A stretch of 64,000 nt of DNA from Pleodorina starrii (GCA_030267565.1 BRXU01000017.1:714501-778500); one strand, 5' to 3'. Positions 21,201-36,200 are shown, counted from the stretch's first letter. Made by a program: numbers and translations. The notes: generated by a model from the sequence alone, not told the origin.

Positions 21201-24200
21201 GGTCGGGGCTGGGACCATGGGCCGGTCTGGGCCCATAGGTCGGGGCTGGGCCCATGGGTCGGTGCTGGGCCCATGGGTCGGGGTCGTGCCCATGGGTAGG
21301 GGCCGGGCCCATGGGTCGGGGCTGGGCCCATGGGTCGGGGCCGGGCCCATGGGTCGGGGCTGGGCCCATGGGTCGGGGCTGGGCCCATGGGTCGGGGCAG
21401 GGCCCATGGGTCGAGGCTGGGCCCATGGGTCGGGGCCGGGCCCATGGGTCGGGGCTGGGCCCATGGGTTGGGGCCGGGCCCATGGGTCGGGGCCGGGCCC
21501 ATGGGTCGGGGCTGGGCCCATGGGTCGGGGCTGGGCCCATGGGTCGAAGCTGGGCCCATGGGTCGGGGCTGGGCCCATGGGTCGGGGCTGGGCCCATGGT
21601 CCACCCGGTCGGGGCTGGGCCCATGGGTCGGGGCTGGGCCCATGGGTAGGGGCGGGGCCCATGGGTCGGGGCGGGGCCCATGGGTCGGGGCGGGGCCCAT
21701 GGGTCGGGGCTGGGCCCATGGGTCGGGGCTGGGCCCATGGTCCACCCGGTCGAGGCTGGGCCCATGGGTCGGGGCTGGGCCCATGGTCCACTCCGTCGGG
21801 GCTGGGCCCATGGATCGGGGCTGGGCCCATGGGTCGGGGGGCCGGGCCCATGGGTCGGGGGGCCGGGCCCATGGGTCGGGGGGCCGGGCCAATGGGTCGA
21901 GGCCGGGCCCATGGGTCGGGGCCGGGCCCATGGGTCGGGGCCGGGCCCATGGGTGGGGGCTGGGCCCATGGGTCGGGGCTGGGCCCATGGTCCACTCGGT
22001 CGGGGCTGGGCCCATGGATCGTGGCCGGGCCCATGGGTCGGGGCCCGGCCCATGGGTCGGGGCTGGGCCCATAGGCCGGTCTGGGCCCATGGGTCGGGGT
22101 CGGGCCCATGGGTAGGGGCCGGGCCCATGGGTTGGGGCTGGGCCCATGGGTTGGGGCTGGGCCCATGGGTCGGGGCCGGGCCCATGGGTTGGGGCTGGGC
22201 CCATGGGTCGGGGCTAGGCCCATGGGCCGGTCTGGGCCCATGGGGCGGGGCTGGGCCCATGGGTGGGGGCTGGGCCCATGGGTGGGGGCTGGGCCCATGG
22301 GTCGGGGCCGGCCACATGGGTCGGGGCTGGGCCCATGGATCGGGGCTGGGCCCATGGGACGGGGCTGGGCCCATGGGTCGGGGCCCGGCCCATGGGTCGG
22401 GGCCGGGCCCATGGGTCGGGGCTGGGCCCATGGGTCGGGGCTGGGACCATGGGCCGGTCTGGGCCCATAGGTCGGGGCTGGGCCCATGGGTCGGTGCTGG
22501 GCCCATGGGTCGGGGTCGTGCCCATGGGTAGGGGCCGGGCCCATGGGTCGGGGCTGGGCCCATGGGTCGGGGCCGGGCCCATGGGTCGGGGCTGGGCCCA
22601 TGGGTCGGGGCTGGGCCCATGGGTCGGGGCTGGGCCCATGGGTCGAGGCTGTGCCCATGGGTCGGGGCCGGGCACATGGGTCGGGGCTGGGCCCATGGGT
22701 TGGGGCCGGGCCCATGGGTCGGGGCTGGGCCCATGGGTCGGGGCTGGGCCCATGGGTCGGGGCTGGGCCCATGGGTCGGGGCTGGGCCCATGGGTCGGGG
22801 CTGGGCCCATGGGTTGAAGCTGGGCCCATGGTCCACCCGGTCGGGGCTGGGCCCATGGGTTGGGGCTGGGCCCATGGATCGGGGCTGGGCCCATGGGTCG
22901 AGGCTGGGCCCATGGGTAGGGGCCGGGCCCATGGGTCGGGGCTGGGCCCATGGGTCGGGGCTGGGCCCATGGGTCGGGGCTGGGCCCATGGGTCGGGGCT
23001 GGGCCCATGGGTCGAAGCTGGGCCCATGGTCCACCCGGTCGGGGCTGGGCCCATGGGTCGGGGCTGGGCCCATGGGTCGGGGCTGGGCCCATGGGTCGGG
23101 GCGGGGCCCATGGGTCGGGGCGGGGCCCATGGGTCGGGGCGGGGCCCATGGGTCGGGGCGGGGCCCATGGGTCGGGGCTGGGCCCATGGGTCGGGGCTGG
23201 GCCCATGGGTCGGGGCTGGGCCCATGGTCCACCCGGTCGAGGCTGGGCCCATGGGTCGGGGCTGGGCCCATGGTCCACTCCGTCGGGGCTGGGCCCATGG
23301 ATCGGGGCTGGGCCCATGGGTCGGGGCGGGGCCCATGGGTCGGGGCTGGGCCCATGGGTTGGGGCCGGGCCCATGGGTCGGGGCCGGGCCCATGGGTCGG
23401 GGCTGGGCCCATGGGTCGGGGCTGGGCCCATGGGTCGGGGCTGGGCCCATGGGTCGGGGCTGGGCCCATGGGTCGAAGCTGGGCCCATGGTCCACCCGGT
23501 CGGGGCTGGGCCCATGGGTCGGGGCTGGGCCCATGGGTAGGGGCGGGGCCCATGGGTCGGGGCGGGGCCCATGGGTCGGGGCGGGGCCCATGGGTCGGGG
23601 CTGGGCCCATGGGTCGGGGCTGGGCCCATGGTCCACCCGGTCGAGGCTGGGCCCATGGGTCGGGGCTGGGCCCATGGTCCACTCCGTCGGGGCTGGGCCC
23701 ATGGATCGGGGCTGGGCCCATGGGTCGGGGGGCCGGGCCCATGGGTCGGGGGGCCGGGCCCATGGGTCGGGGGGCCGGGCCAATGGGTCGAGGCCGGGCC
23801 CATGGGTCGGGGCCGGGCCCATGGGTCGGGGCCGGGCCCATGGGTCGGGGCCGGGCCCATGGGTGGGGGCTGGGCCCATGGGTCGGGGCTGGGCCCATGG
23901 TCCACTCGGTCGGGGCTGGGCCCATGGATCGTGGCCGGGCCCATGGGTCGGAGCCCGGCCCATGGGTCGGGGCTGGGCCCATAGGCCGGTCTGGGCCCAT
24001 GGGTCGGGGTCGGGCCCATGGGTAGGGGCCGGGCCCATGGGTTGGGGCTGGGCCCATGGGTTGGGGCTGGGCCCATGGGTCGGGGCCGGGCCCATGGGTT
24101 GGGGCTGGGCCCATGGGTCGGGGCTAGGCCCATGGGCCGGTCTGGGCCCATGGATCGGGGCTGGGCCCATGGGTCGAGGCTGGGCCCATGGGTACGGGCC

Positions 24201-27200
24201 GGGCCCATGGGTCGGGGCTGGGCCCATGGGTCGGGGCTGGGCCCATGGGTCGGGGCTGGGCCCATGGGTCGGGGCTGGGCCCATGGGTCGAAGCTGGGCC
24301 CATGGTCCACCCGGTCGGGGCTGGGCCCATGGGTCGGGGCTGGGCCCATGGGTAGGGGCTGGGCCCATGGGTCGGGGCTGGGCCCATGGGTCGGGGCTGG
24401 GCCCATGGTCCACCCGGTCGAGGCTGGGCCCATGGGTCGGGGCTGGGCCCATGGTCCACTCCGTCGGGGCTGGGCCCATGGATCGGGGCTGGGCCCATGG
24501 GTCGGGGGGCCGGGCCCATGGGTCGGGGGGCCGGGCCCATGGGTCGGGGGGCCGGGCCCATGGGCCCGGCCGGGCCCATGGGTCGGGGGGCCGGGCCCAT
24601 GGGTCGGGGCCGGGCCAATGGGTCGAGGCCGGGCCCATGGGTCGGGGCCGGGCCCATGGGTCGGGGCCGGGCCCATGGGTGGGGGCTGGGCCCATGGGTC
24701 GGGGCTGGGCCCATGGTCCACTCGGTCGGGGCTGGGCCCATGGATCGTGGCCGGGCCCATGGGTCGGGGCCCGGCCCATGGGTCGGGGCTGGGCCCATAG
24801 GCCGGTCTGGGCCCATGGGTCGGGGTCGGGCCCATGGGTAGGGGCCGGGCCCATGGGTTGGGGCTGGGCCCATGGGTTGGGGCTGGGCCCATGGGTCTGG
24901 GCCGGGCCCATGGGTTGGGGCTGGGCCCATGGGTCGGGGCTAGGCCCATGGGCCGGTCTGGGCCCATGGGGCGGGGCTGGGCCCATGGGTGGGGGCTGGG
25001 CCCATGGGTGGGGGCTGGGCCCATGGGTCGGGGCCGGCCACATGGGTCGGGGCTGGGCCCATGGATCGGGGCTGGGCCCATGGGACGGGGCTGGGCCCAT
25101 GGGTCGGGGCCCGGCCCATGGGTCGGGGCCGGGCCCATGGGTCGGGGCCGGGCCCATGGGTCGGGGCTGGGACCATGGGCCGGTCTGGGCCCATAGGTCG
25201 GGGCTGGGCCCATGGGTCGGTGCTGGGCCCATGGGTCGGGGTCGTGCCCATGGGTAGGGGCCGGGCCCATGGGTCGGGGCTGGGCCCATGGGTCGGGGCC
25301 GGGCCCATGGGTCGGGGCTGGGCCCATGGGTCGGGGCTGGGCCCATGGGTCGGGGCAGGGCCCATGGGTCGAGGCTGGGCCCATGGGTCGGGGCCGGGCC
25401 CATGGGTCGGGGCTGGGCCCATGGGTTGGGGCCGGGCCCATGGGTCGGGGCCGGGCCCATGGGTCGGGGCTGGGCCCATGGGTCGGGGCTGGGCCCATGG
25501 GTCGGGGCTGGGCCCATGGGTCGGGGCTGGGCCCATGGGTCGAAGCTGGGCCCATGGTCCACCCGGTCGGGGCTGGGCCCATGGGTCGGGGCTGGGCCCA
25601 TGGGTAGGGGCGGGGCCCATGGGTCGGGGCGGGGCCCATGGGTCGGGGCGGGGCCCATGGGTCGGGGCTGGGCCCATGGGTCGGGGCTGGGCCCATGGTC
25701 CACCCGGTCGAGGCTGGGCCCATGGGTCGGGGCTGGGCCCATGGTCCACTCCGTCGGGGCTGGGCCCATGGATCGGGGCTGGGCCCATGGGTCGGGGGGC
25801 CGGGCCCATGGGTCGGGGGGCCGGGCCCATGGGTCGGGGGGCCGGGCCAATGGGTCGAGGCCGGGCCCATGGGTCGGGGCCGGGCCCATGGGTCGGGGCC
25901 GGGCCCATGGGTCGGGGGCCGGGCCCATGGGTGGGGGCTGGGCCCATGGGTCGGGGCTGGGCCCATGGTCCACTCGGTCGGGGCTGGGCCCATGGATCGT
26001 GGCCGGGCCCATGGGTCGGGGCCCGGCCCATGGGTCGGGGCTGGGCCCATAGGCCGGTCTGGGCCCATGGGTCGGGGTCGGGCCCATGGGTAGGGGCCGG
26101 GCCCATGGGTTGGGGCTGGGCCCATGGGTTGGGGCTGGGCCCATGGGTCGGGGCCGGGCCCATGGGTTGGGGCTGGGCCCATGGGTCGGGGCTAGGCCCA
26201 TGGGCCGGTCTGGGCCCATGGGGCGGGGCTGGGCCCATGGGTGGGGGCTGGGCCCATGGGTGGGGGCTGGGCCCATGGGTCGGGGCCGGCCACATGGGTC
26301 GGGGCTGGGCCCATGGATCGGGGCTGGGCCCATGGGATGGGGCTGGGCCCATGGGTCGGGGCCCGGCCCATGGGTCGGGGCCGGGCCCATGGGTCGGGGC
26401 TGGGCCCATGGGTCGGGGCTGGGACCATGGGCCGGTCTGGGCCCATAGGTCGGGGCTGGGCCCATGGGTCGGTGCTGGGCCCATGGGTCGGGGTCGTGCC
26501 CATGGGTAGGGGCCGGGCCCATGGGTCGGGGCTGGGCCCATGGGTCGGGGCCGGGCCCATGGGTCGGGGCTGGGCCCATGGGTCGGGGCTGGGCCCATGG
26601 GTCGGGGCTGGGCCCATGGGTCGAGGCTGTGCCCATGGGTCGGGGCCGGGCCCATGGGTCGGGGCTGGGCCCATGGGTTGGGGCCGGGCCCATGGGTCGG
26701 GGCTGGGCCCATGGGTCGGGGCTGGGCCCATGGGTCGGGGCTGGGCCCATGGGTCGGGGCTGGGCCCATGGGTCGGGGCTGGGCCCATGGGTCGGGGGGC
26801 CGGGCCCATGGGTCGGGGGGCCGGGCCCATGGGTCGGGGGCTGGGCCCATGGGTCGGGGGGCTGGGCCCATGGATCGGGGCTGGGCCCATGGGTCGGGGC
26901 TGGGCCCATGGGTCGGGGCTGGGCCCATGGGTCGGGGCTGGGCCCATGGGTCGGGGCTGGGCCCATGGGTCGGGGCTGGGCCCAGGGGTCGGGGCTGGGC
27001 CCATGGGTGGGGGCGGGTCCCATGGGTGGGGGCTGGGCCCATGGGTCGGGGCTGGGCCCATGGGTCGGGGCTGGGCCCATGGGTAGGGGCTGTGCCCATG
27101 GGTCGGGGCTGGGCCATGGGTCGGGGCTGGGCCCATGGGTCGGGGCTGGGCCCATGGGTCGGGGGCTGGGCCCATGGGTCGGGGCCGGGCCCATGGGTCG

Positions 27201-30200
27201 TGGCTGGGCCCATGGGTCGGGGGCTGGGCCCATGGGTCGGGGGGCTGGGCCCATGGTTCGGGGCTGGGCCCATGGGTCGGGGGCCGGGCCCATGGGTCGG
27301 GGCTGGGCCCATGGGTTGGGGCCGGGCCCATGGGTCGGGGCCGGGCCCATGGGTCGGGGCTGGGCCCATGGGTCGGGGCTGGGCCCATGGGTCGGGGCTG
27401 GGCCCATGGGTCGGGGCTGGGCCCATGGGTCGAAGCTGGGCCCATGGTCCACCCGGTCGGGGCTGGGCCCATGGGTCGGGGCTGGGCCCATGGGTAGGGG
27501 CGGGGCCCATGGGTCGGGGCGGGGCCCATGGGTCGGGGCGGGGCCCATGGGTCGGGGCTGGGCCCATGGGTCGGGGCTGGGCCCATGGGTCGGGGCTGGG
27601 CCCATGGGTCGGGGCTGGGCCCATGGATCGAAGCTGGGCCCATGGTCCACCCGGTCGAGGCTGGGCCCATGGGTCGGGGCTGGGCCCATGGATCGGGGCT
27701 GGGCCCATGAGTCGGGGCTGGGCCCATGGGTCGGGGGCCGGGCCCATGGGTCGGGGGCCGGGCCCATGGGTCGGGGGCTGGGCCCATGGGTCGGGGCCTG
27801 GGCCCATGGGTCGGGGCCGGGCCCATGGGTCGGGGCCGGGCCCATGGGTGGGGGCTGGGCCCATGGGTCGGGGCTGGGCCCATGGTCCACTCGGTCGGGG
27901 CTGGGCCCATGGATCGTGGCCGGGCCCATGGGTCGGGGCCCGGCCCATGGGTCGGGGCTGGGCCCATAGGCCGGTCTGGGCCCATGGGTCGGGGTCGGGC
28001 CCATGGGTAGGGGCCGGGCCCATGGGTTGGGGCTGGGCCCATGGGTTGGGGCTGGGCCCATGGGTCGGGGCCGGGCCCATGGGTTGGGGCTGGGCCCATG
28101 GGTCGGGGCTAGGCCCATGGGCCGGTCTGGGCCCATGGGGCGGGGCTGGGCCCATGGGTGGGGGCTGGGCCCATGGGTGGGGGCTGGGCCCATGGGTCGG
28201 GGCCGGCCACATGGGTCGGGGCTGGGCCCATGGATCGGGGCTGGGCCCATGGGACGGGGCTGGGCCCATGGGTCGGGGCCCGGCCCATGGGTCGGGGCCG
28301 GGCCCATGGGTCGGGGCTGGGCCCATGGGTCGGGGCTGGGACCATGGGCCGGTCTGGGCCCATAGGTCGGGGCTGGGCCCATGGGTCGGTGCTGGGCCCA
28401 TGGGTCGGGGTCGTGCCCATGGGTAGGGGCCGGGCCCATGGGTCGGGGCTGGGCCCATGGGTCGGGGCCGGGCCCATGGGTCGGGGCTGGGCCCATGGGT
28501 CGGGGCTGGGCCCATGGGTCGGGGCTGGGCCCATGGGTCGAGGCTGTGCCCATGGGTCGGGGCCGGGCCCATGGGTCGGGGCTGGGCCCATGGGTTGGGG
28601 CCGGGCCCATGGGTCGGGGCTGGGCCCATGGGTCGGGGCTGGGCCCATGGGTCGGGGCTGGGCCCATGGGTCGGGGCTGGGCCCATGGGTCGGGGCTGGG
28701 CCCATGGGTTGAAGCTGGGCCCATGGTCCACCCGGTCGGGGCTGGGCCCATGGGTTGGGGCTGGGCCCATGGATCGGGGCTGGGCCCATGGGTCGAGGCT
28801 GGGCCCATGGGTAGGGGCCGGGCCCATGGGTCGGGGCTGGGCCCATGGGTCGGGGCTGGGCCCATGGGTCGGGGCTGGGCCCATGGGTCGGGGCTGGGCC
28901 CATGGGTCGAAGCTGGGCCCATGGTCCACCCGGTCGGGGCTGGGCCCATGGGTCGGGGCTGGGCCCATGGGTCGGGGCTGGGCCCATGGGTCGGGGCGGG
29001 GCCCATGGGTCGGGGCGGGGCCCATGGGTCGGGGCGGGGCCCATGGGTCGGGGCTGGGCCCATGGGTCGGGGCTGGGCCCATGGGTCGGGGCTGGGCCCA
29101 TGGGTCGGGGCTGGGCCCATGGTCCACCCGGTCGAGGCTGGGCCCATGGGTCGGGGCTGGGCCCATGGTCCACTCCGTCGGGGCTGGGCCCATGGATCGG
29201 GGCTGGGCCCATGGGTCGGGGCGGGGCCCATGGGTCGGGGCGGGGCCCATGGGTCGGGGCTGGGCCCATGGGTCGGGGCTGGGCCCATGGGTCGGGGCTG
29301 GGCCCATGGGTCGGGGCTGGGCCCATGGTCCACCCGGTCGAGGCTGGGCCCATGGGTCGGGGCTGGGCCCATGGTCCACTCCGTCGGGGCTGGGCCCATG
29401 GATCGGGGCTGGGCCCATGGGTCGGGGCCGGGCCCATGGGTCGGGGCCGGGCCCATGGGTCGGGGCCGGGCCCATGGGTCGGGGCTGGGCCCATGGTCCA
29501 CTCGGTCGGGGCTGGGCCCATGGATCGTGGCCGGGCCCATGGGTCGGGGCCCGGCCCATGGGTCGGGGCTGGGCCCATAGGCCGGTCTGGGCCCATGGGT
29601 CGAGGCCGGGCCCATGGGTCGGGGCCGGAACCATGGGTAGGGGCCGGGCCCATGGGCCGGGGCCGGGCCCATGGGTCGGGGTCGGGCCCATGGGTAGGGG
29701 CCGGGCCCATGGGTTGGGGCTGGGCCCATGGGTTGGGGCTGGGCCCATGGGTCGGGGCCGGGCCCATGGGTTGGGGCTGGGCCCATGGGTCGGGGCTAGG
29801 CCCATGGGCCGGTCTGGGCCCATGGGGCGGGGCTGGGCCCATGGGTGGGGGCTGGGCCCATGGGTTGGGGCTGGGCCCATGGGTCGGGGCCGGGCCCAGG
29901 GGTTGGGGCTGGGCCCATGGGTCGGGGCTAGGCCCATGGGCCGGTCTGGGCCCATGGGTCGGGGCTGGGCCCATGGGTCGGGGCTGGGCCCATGGGTCGG
30001 GGCCGGCCACATGGGTCGGGGGGCCGGGCCCATGGGTCGGGGGGCCGGGCCCATGGGACGGGGCTGGGACCATGGGTCGGGGCCCGGCCCATGGGTCGGG
30101 GCCGGGCCCATGGGTCGGGGCTGGGCCCATGGGTCGGGGCTGGGACCATGGGCCGGTCTGGGCCCATGGGTCGGGGCTGGGCCCATGGGTCGGGGCTGGG

Positions 30201-33200
30201 CCCATGGGTCGGGGCCGGGCCCATGGGTAGGGGCCGGGCCCATGGGTCGGGGCCGGGCCCATGGGTCGGGGCCGGGCCCATGGGTCGGGGGGCCGGGCCC
30301 ATGGGTCGGGGGGCCGGGCCCATGGGTCGGGGCCGGGCCCATGGGTCGGGGCTGGGCCCATGGGTCGGGGCTGGGCCCATGGGTCGGGGCTGGGCCCATG
30401 GGTCGGGGCCGGGCCCATGGGTCGGGGCTGGGCCCATGGGTTGGGGCCGGGCCCATGGGTCGGGGCTGGGCCCATGGGTCGGAGCCGGGCCCATGGGTCG
30501 GGGCCGGGCCCATGGGTTGGGGCCGGGCCCATGGGTCGGGGCTTGGCCCATGGGTCGGGGCTGGGCCCATGGGACGGGGCTGGGACCATGGGTCGGGGCC
30601 CGGCCCATGGGTCGGGGCCGGGCCCATGGGTCGGGGCGGGGCCCATGGGTCGGGGCGGGGCCCATGGGTCGGGGCGGGGCCCATGGGTCGGGGCTGGGCC
30701 CATGGGTCGGGGCTGGGCCCATGGGTCGGGGCTGGGCCCATGGGTCGGGGCTGGGCCCATGGTCCACCCGGTCGAGGCTGGGCCCATGGGTCGGGGCTGG
30801 GCCCATGGTCCACTCCGTCGGGGCTGGGCCCATGGATCGGGGCTGGGCCCATGGGTCGGGGCCGGGCCCATGGGTCGGGGCCGGGCCCATGGGTCGGGGC
30901 CGGGCCCATGGGTCGGGGCTGGGCCCATGGTCCACTCGGTCGGGGCTGGGCCCATGGATCGTGGCCGGGCCCATGGGTCGGGGCCCGGCCCATGGGTCGG
31001 GGCTGGGCCCATAGGCCGGTCTGGGCCCATGGGTCGAGGCCGGGCCCATGGGTCGGGGCCGGAACCATGGGTAGGGGCCGGGCCCATGGGCCGGGGCCGG
31101 GCCCATGGGTCGGGGTCGGGCCCATGGGTAGGGGCCGGGCCCATGGGTTGGGGCTGGGCCCATGGGTTGGGGCTGGGCCCATGGGTCGGGGCCGGGCCCA
31201 TGGGTTGGGGCTGGGCCCATGGGTCGGGGCTAGGCCCATGGGCCGGTCTGGGCCCATGGGGCGGGGCTGGGCCCATGGGTGGGGGCTGGGCCCATGGGTT
31301 GGGGCTGGGCCCATGGGTCGGGGCCGGGCCCATGGGTTGGGGCTGGGCCCATGGGTCGGGGCTAGGCCCATGGGCCGGTCTGGGCCCATGGGTCGGGGCT
31401 GGGCCCATGGGTCGGGGCTGGGCCCATGGGTCGGGGCCGGCCACATGGGTCGGGGCTGGGCCCATGGATCGGGGCTGGGCCCATGGGACGGGGCTGGGAC
31501 CATGGGTCGGGGCCCGGCCCATGGGTCGGGGCCGGGCCCATGGGTCGGGGCTGGGCCCATGGGTCGGGGCTGGGACCATGGGCCGGTCTGGGCCCATGGG
31601 TCGGGGCTGGGCCCATGGGTCGGGGCTGGGCCCATGGGTCGGGGTCGGGCCCATGGGTAGGGGCCGGGCCCATGGGTCGGGGCCGGGCCCATGGGTCGGG
31701 GCCGGGCCCATGGGTCGGGGGGCCGGGCCCATGGGTCGGGGCTGGGCCCATGGGTCGGGGCTGGGCCCATGGGTCGGGGCTGGGCCCATGGTCCACCCGG
31801 TCGAGGCTGGGCCCATGGGTCGGGGCTGGGCCCATGGTCCACTCCGTCGGGGCTGGGCCCATGGATCGGGGCTGGGCCCATGGGTCGGGGCCGGGCCCAT
31901 GAGTCGGGGCCGGGCCCATGGGTCGGGGCCGGGCCCATGGGTCGGGGCTGGGCCCATGGTCCACTCGGTCGGGGCTGGGCCCATGGATCGTGGCCGGGCC
32001 CATGGGTCGGGGCCCGGCCCATGGGTCGGGGCTGGGCCCATAGGCCGGTCTGGGCCCATGGGTCGAGGCCGGGCCCATGGGTCGGGGCCGGAACCATGGG
32101 TAGGGGCCGGGCCCATGGGCCGGGGCCGGGCCCATGGGTCGGGGTCGGGCCCATGGGTAGGGGCCGGGCCCATGGGTTGGGGCTGGGCCCATGGGTCGGG
32201 GCTGGGCCCATGGGTCGGGGCCGGGCCCATGGGTTGGGGCTGGGCCCATGGGTCGGGGCTAGGCCCATGGGCCGGTCTGGGCCCATGGGGCGGGGCTGGG
32301 CCCATGGGTGGGGGCTGGGCCCATGGGTTGGGGCTGGGCCCATGGGTCGGGGCCGGGCCCAGGGGTTGGGGCTGGGCCCATGGGTCGGGGCTAGGCCCAT
32401 GGGCCGGTCTGGGCCCATGGGTCGGGGCTGGGCCCATGGGTCGGGGCTGGGCCCATGGGTCGGGGCCGGCCACATGGGTCGGGGCTGGGCCCATGGATCG
32501 GGGCTGGGCCCATGGGACGGGGCTGGGACCATGGGTCGGGGCCCGGCCCATGGGTCGGGGCCGGGCCCATGGGTCGGGGCTGGGCCCATGGGTCGGGGCT
32601 GGGACCATGGGCCGGTCTGGGCCCATGGGTCGGGGCTGGGCCCATGGGTCGGGGCTGGGCCCATGGGTCGGGGTCGGGCCCATGGGTAGGGGCCGGGCCC
32701 ATGGGTCGGGGCCGGGCCCATGGGTCGGGGCCGGGCCCATGGGTCGGGGGGCCGGGCCCATGGGTCGGGGCCGGGCCCATGGGTCGGGGCTGGGCCCATG
32801 GGTCGGGGCTGGGCCCATGGGTCGGGGCTGGGCCCATGGGTCGGGGCCGGGCCCATGGGTCGGGGCTGGGCCCATGGGTTGGGGCCGGGCCCATGGGTCG
32901 GGGCTGGGCCCATGGGTCGGAGCCGGGCCCATGGGTCGGGGCCGGGCCCATGGGTTGGGGCCGGGCCCATGGGTCGGGGCTTGGCCCATGGGTCGGGGCC
33001 GGGCCCATGGGTCGGGGCCGGGCCCATGGGTCGAGGCTGGGCCCATGGGCCGGTCTGGGCCCATGGGTCGGGGCTGGGCCCATGGGTCGGGGGGCCGGGC
33101 CCATGGGTCGGGGGGCCGGGCCCATGGGCCGGGGGGCCGGGCCCATGGGTCGGGGGGCCGGGCCCATGGGTCGGGGGGCCGGGCCCATGGGTCGGGGGGC

Positions 33201-36200
33201 CGGGCCCATGGGTCGGGGGGCCGGGCCCATGGGTCGGGGGGCCGGGCCCATGGGTCGGGGGGCCGGGCCCATGGGTCGGGGGGCCGGGCCCATGGGTCGG
33301 GGGGCCGGGCCCATGGGTCGGGGGGCCGGGCCCATGGGTCGGGGGGCCGGGCCCATGGGCCGGGGGGCCGGGCCCATGGGTCGGGGGGCCGGGCCCATGG
33401 GTCGGGGGGCCGGGCCCATGGGTCGGGGGGCCGGGCCCATGGGTCGGGGGGCCGGGCCCATGGGTCGGGGGGCCGGGCCCATGGGTCGGGGGGCCGGGCC
33501 CATGGGTCGGGGGGCCGGGCCCATGGGTCGGGGGGCCGGGCCCATGGGTCGGGGGGCCGGGCCCATGGGTCGGGGGGCCGGGCCCATGGGTCGGGGGGCC
33601 GGGCCCATGGGTCGGGGGGCCGGGCCCATGGGTCGGGGGGCCGGGCCCATGGGTCGGGGGGCCGGGCCCATGGGTCGGGGGGCCGGGCCCATGGGTCGGG
33701 GGGCCGGGCCCATGGGTCGGGGGGCCGGGCCCATGGGTCGGGGGGCCGGGCCCATGGGTCGGGGGGCCGGGCCCATGGGTCGGGGGGCCGGGCCCATGGG
33801 TCGGGGGGCCGGGCCCATGGGTCGGGGGGCCGGGCCCATGGGTCGGGGGGCCGGGCCCATGGGTCGGGGGGCCGGGCCCATGGGTCGGGGGGCCGGGCCC
33901 ATGGGTCGGGGGGCCGGGCCCATGGGTCGGGGGGCCGGGCCCATGGTCCACTTGGTCGGGGCTGGGCCCATGGATCGTGGCCGGGCCCATGGGTCGGGGC
34001 CCGGCCCATGGGTCGGGGCTTGGCCCATGGGTCGGTCTGGGCCCATGGGTCGGGGTCGGGCCCATGGGTAAGGGCCGGGCCCATGGGTCGGGGCTGGGCC
34101 CATGGGTCGGGGCCGGGCCCATGGGTTGGGGCCGGGCCCATGGGTTGGGGCTGGGCCCATGGGTCGGGGCTAGGCCCATGGGCCGGTCTGGGCCCATGGG
34201 TCGGGGCTGGGCCCATGGGTGGGGGCTGGGCCCATGGGTCGGGGCCGGCCACATGGGTCGGGGCTGGGCCCATGGGACGGGGCTGGGCCCATGGGACGGG
34301 GCCCGGCCCATGGGTCGGGGCCGGGCCCATGGGTCGGGGCTGGGCCCATGGGTCGGGGCTGGGCCCATGGGTCGGGGCTGGGCCCATGGGTCGGGGCTGG
34401 GCCCATGGGTCGGGGCCGGCCACATGGGTCGGGGCTGGGCCCATGGATCGGGGCTGGGCCCATGGGACGGGGCTGGGACCATGGGTCGGGGCCCGGCCCA
34501 TGGGTCGGGGCCGGGCCCATGGGTCGGGGCCGGGCCCATGGGTCGGGGCTGGGCCCATGGGCCGGTCTGGGCCCATGGGTCGGGGCTGGGCCCATGGGTC
34601 GGGGTCGGGCCCATGGGTAGGGGTCGGGCCCATGGGTCGGGGCCGGGCCCATGGGTCGGGGCCGGGCCCATGGGTCGGGGCCGGGCCCATGGGTCGGGGG
34701 GCCGGGCCCATGGGTCGGGGCTGGGCCCATGGGTCGGGGCTGGGCCCATGGGTCGGGGCCGGGCCCATGGGTCGGGGCTGGGCCCATGGGTTGGGGCCGG
34801 GCCCATGGGTCGGGGCTTGGCCCATGGGTCGTGGCCGGGCCCATGGGTCGGGGCCGGGCCCATGGGTTGGGGCCGGGCCCATGGGTCGGGGCTTGGCCCA
34901 TGGGTCGGGGCCGGGCCCATGGGTCGGGGCCGGGCCCATGGGTCGGGGCTGGGCCCATGGGCCGGTCTGGGCCCATGGGTCGGGGCTGGGCCCATGGGTC
35001 GGGGGGCCGGGCCCATGGGTCGGGGGGCCGGGCCCATGGGCCGGGGGGCCGGGCCCATGGGTCGGGGGGCCGGGCCCATGGGTCGGGGGGCCGGGCCCAT
35101 GGGTCGGGGGGCCGGGCCCATGGGTCGGGGGGCCGGGCCCATGGGTCGGGGGGCCGGGCCCATGGGTCGGGGGGCCGGGCCCATGGGTCGGGGGGCCGGG
35201 CCCATGGGTCGGGGGGCCGGGCCCATGGGTCGGGGGGCCGGGCCCATGGGTCGGGGGGCCGGGCCCATGGGTCGGGGGGCCGGGCCCATGGGTCGGGGGG
35301 CCGGGCCCATGGGTCGGGGGGCCGGGCCCATGGGTCGGGGGGCCGGGCCCATGGGTCGGGGGGCCGGGCCCATGGGTCGGGGGGCCGGGCCCATGGGTCG
35401 GGGGGCCGGGCCCATGGGTCGGGGGGCCGGGCCCATGGGTCGGGGGGCCGGGCCCATGGGTCGGGGGGCCGGGCCCATGGGTCGGGGGGCCGGGCCCATG
35501 GGTCGGGGGGCCGGGCCCATGGGTCGGGGGGCCGGGCCCATGGGTCGGGGGGCCGGGCCCATGGGTCGGGGGGCCGGGCCCATGGGTCGGGGGGCCGGGC
35601 CCATGGGTCGGGGGGCCGGGCCCATGGTCCACTCGGTCGGGGCTGGGCCCATGGATCGTGGCCGGGCCCATGGGTCGGGGCCCGGCCCATGGGTCGGGGC
35701 TTGGCCCATGGGTCGGTCTGGGCCCATGGGTCGGGGTCGGGCCCATGGGTAGGGGCCGGGCCCATGGGTCGGGGCTGGGCCCATGGGTCGGGGCCGGGCC
35801 CATGGGTTGGGGCCGGGCCCATGGGTTGGGGCTGGGCCCATGGGTCGGGGCTAGGCCCATGGGCCGGTCTGGGCCCATGGGCCGGGGCTGGGCCCATGGG
35901 TGGGGGCTGGGCCCATGGGTCGGGGCCGGCCACATGGGTCGGGGCTGGGCCCATGGATCGGGGCTGGGCCCATGGGACGGGGCTGGGCCCATGGGTCGGG
36001 GCCCGGCCCATGGGTCGGGGCCGGGCCCATGGGTCGGGGCTGGGCCCATGGGTCGGGGCTGGGACCATGGGTCGGGGCTGGGCCCATGGGTCGGGGCTGG
36101 GCCCATGGGTCGGGGCCGGCCACATGGGTCGGGGCTGGGCCCATGGATCGGGGCTGGGCCCATGGGACGGGGCTGGGACCATGGGTCGGGGCCCGGCCCA

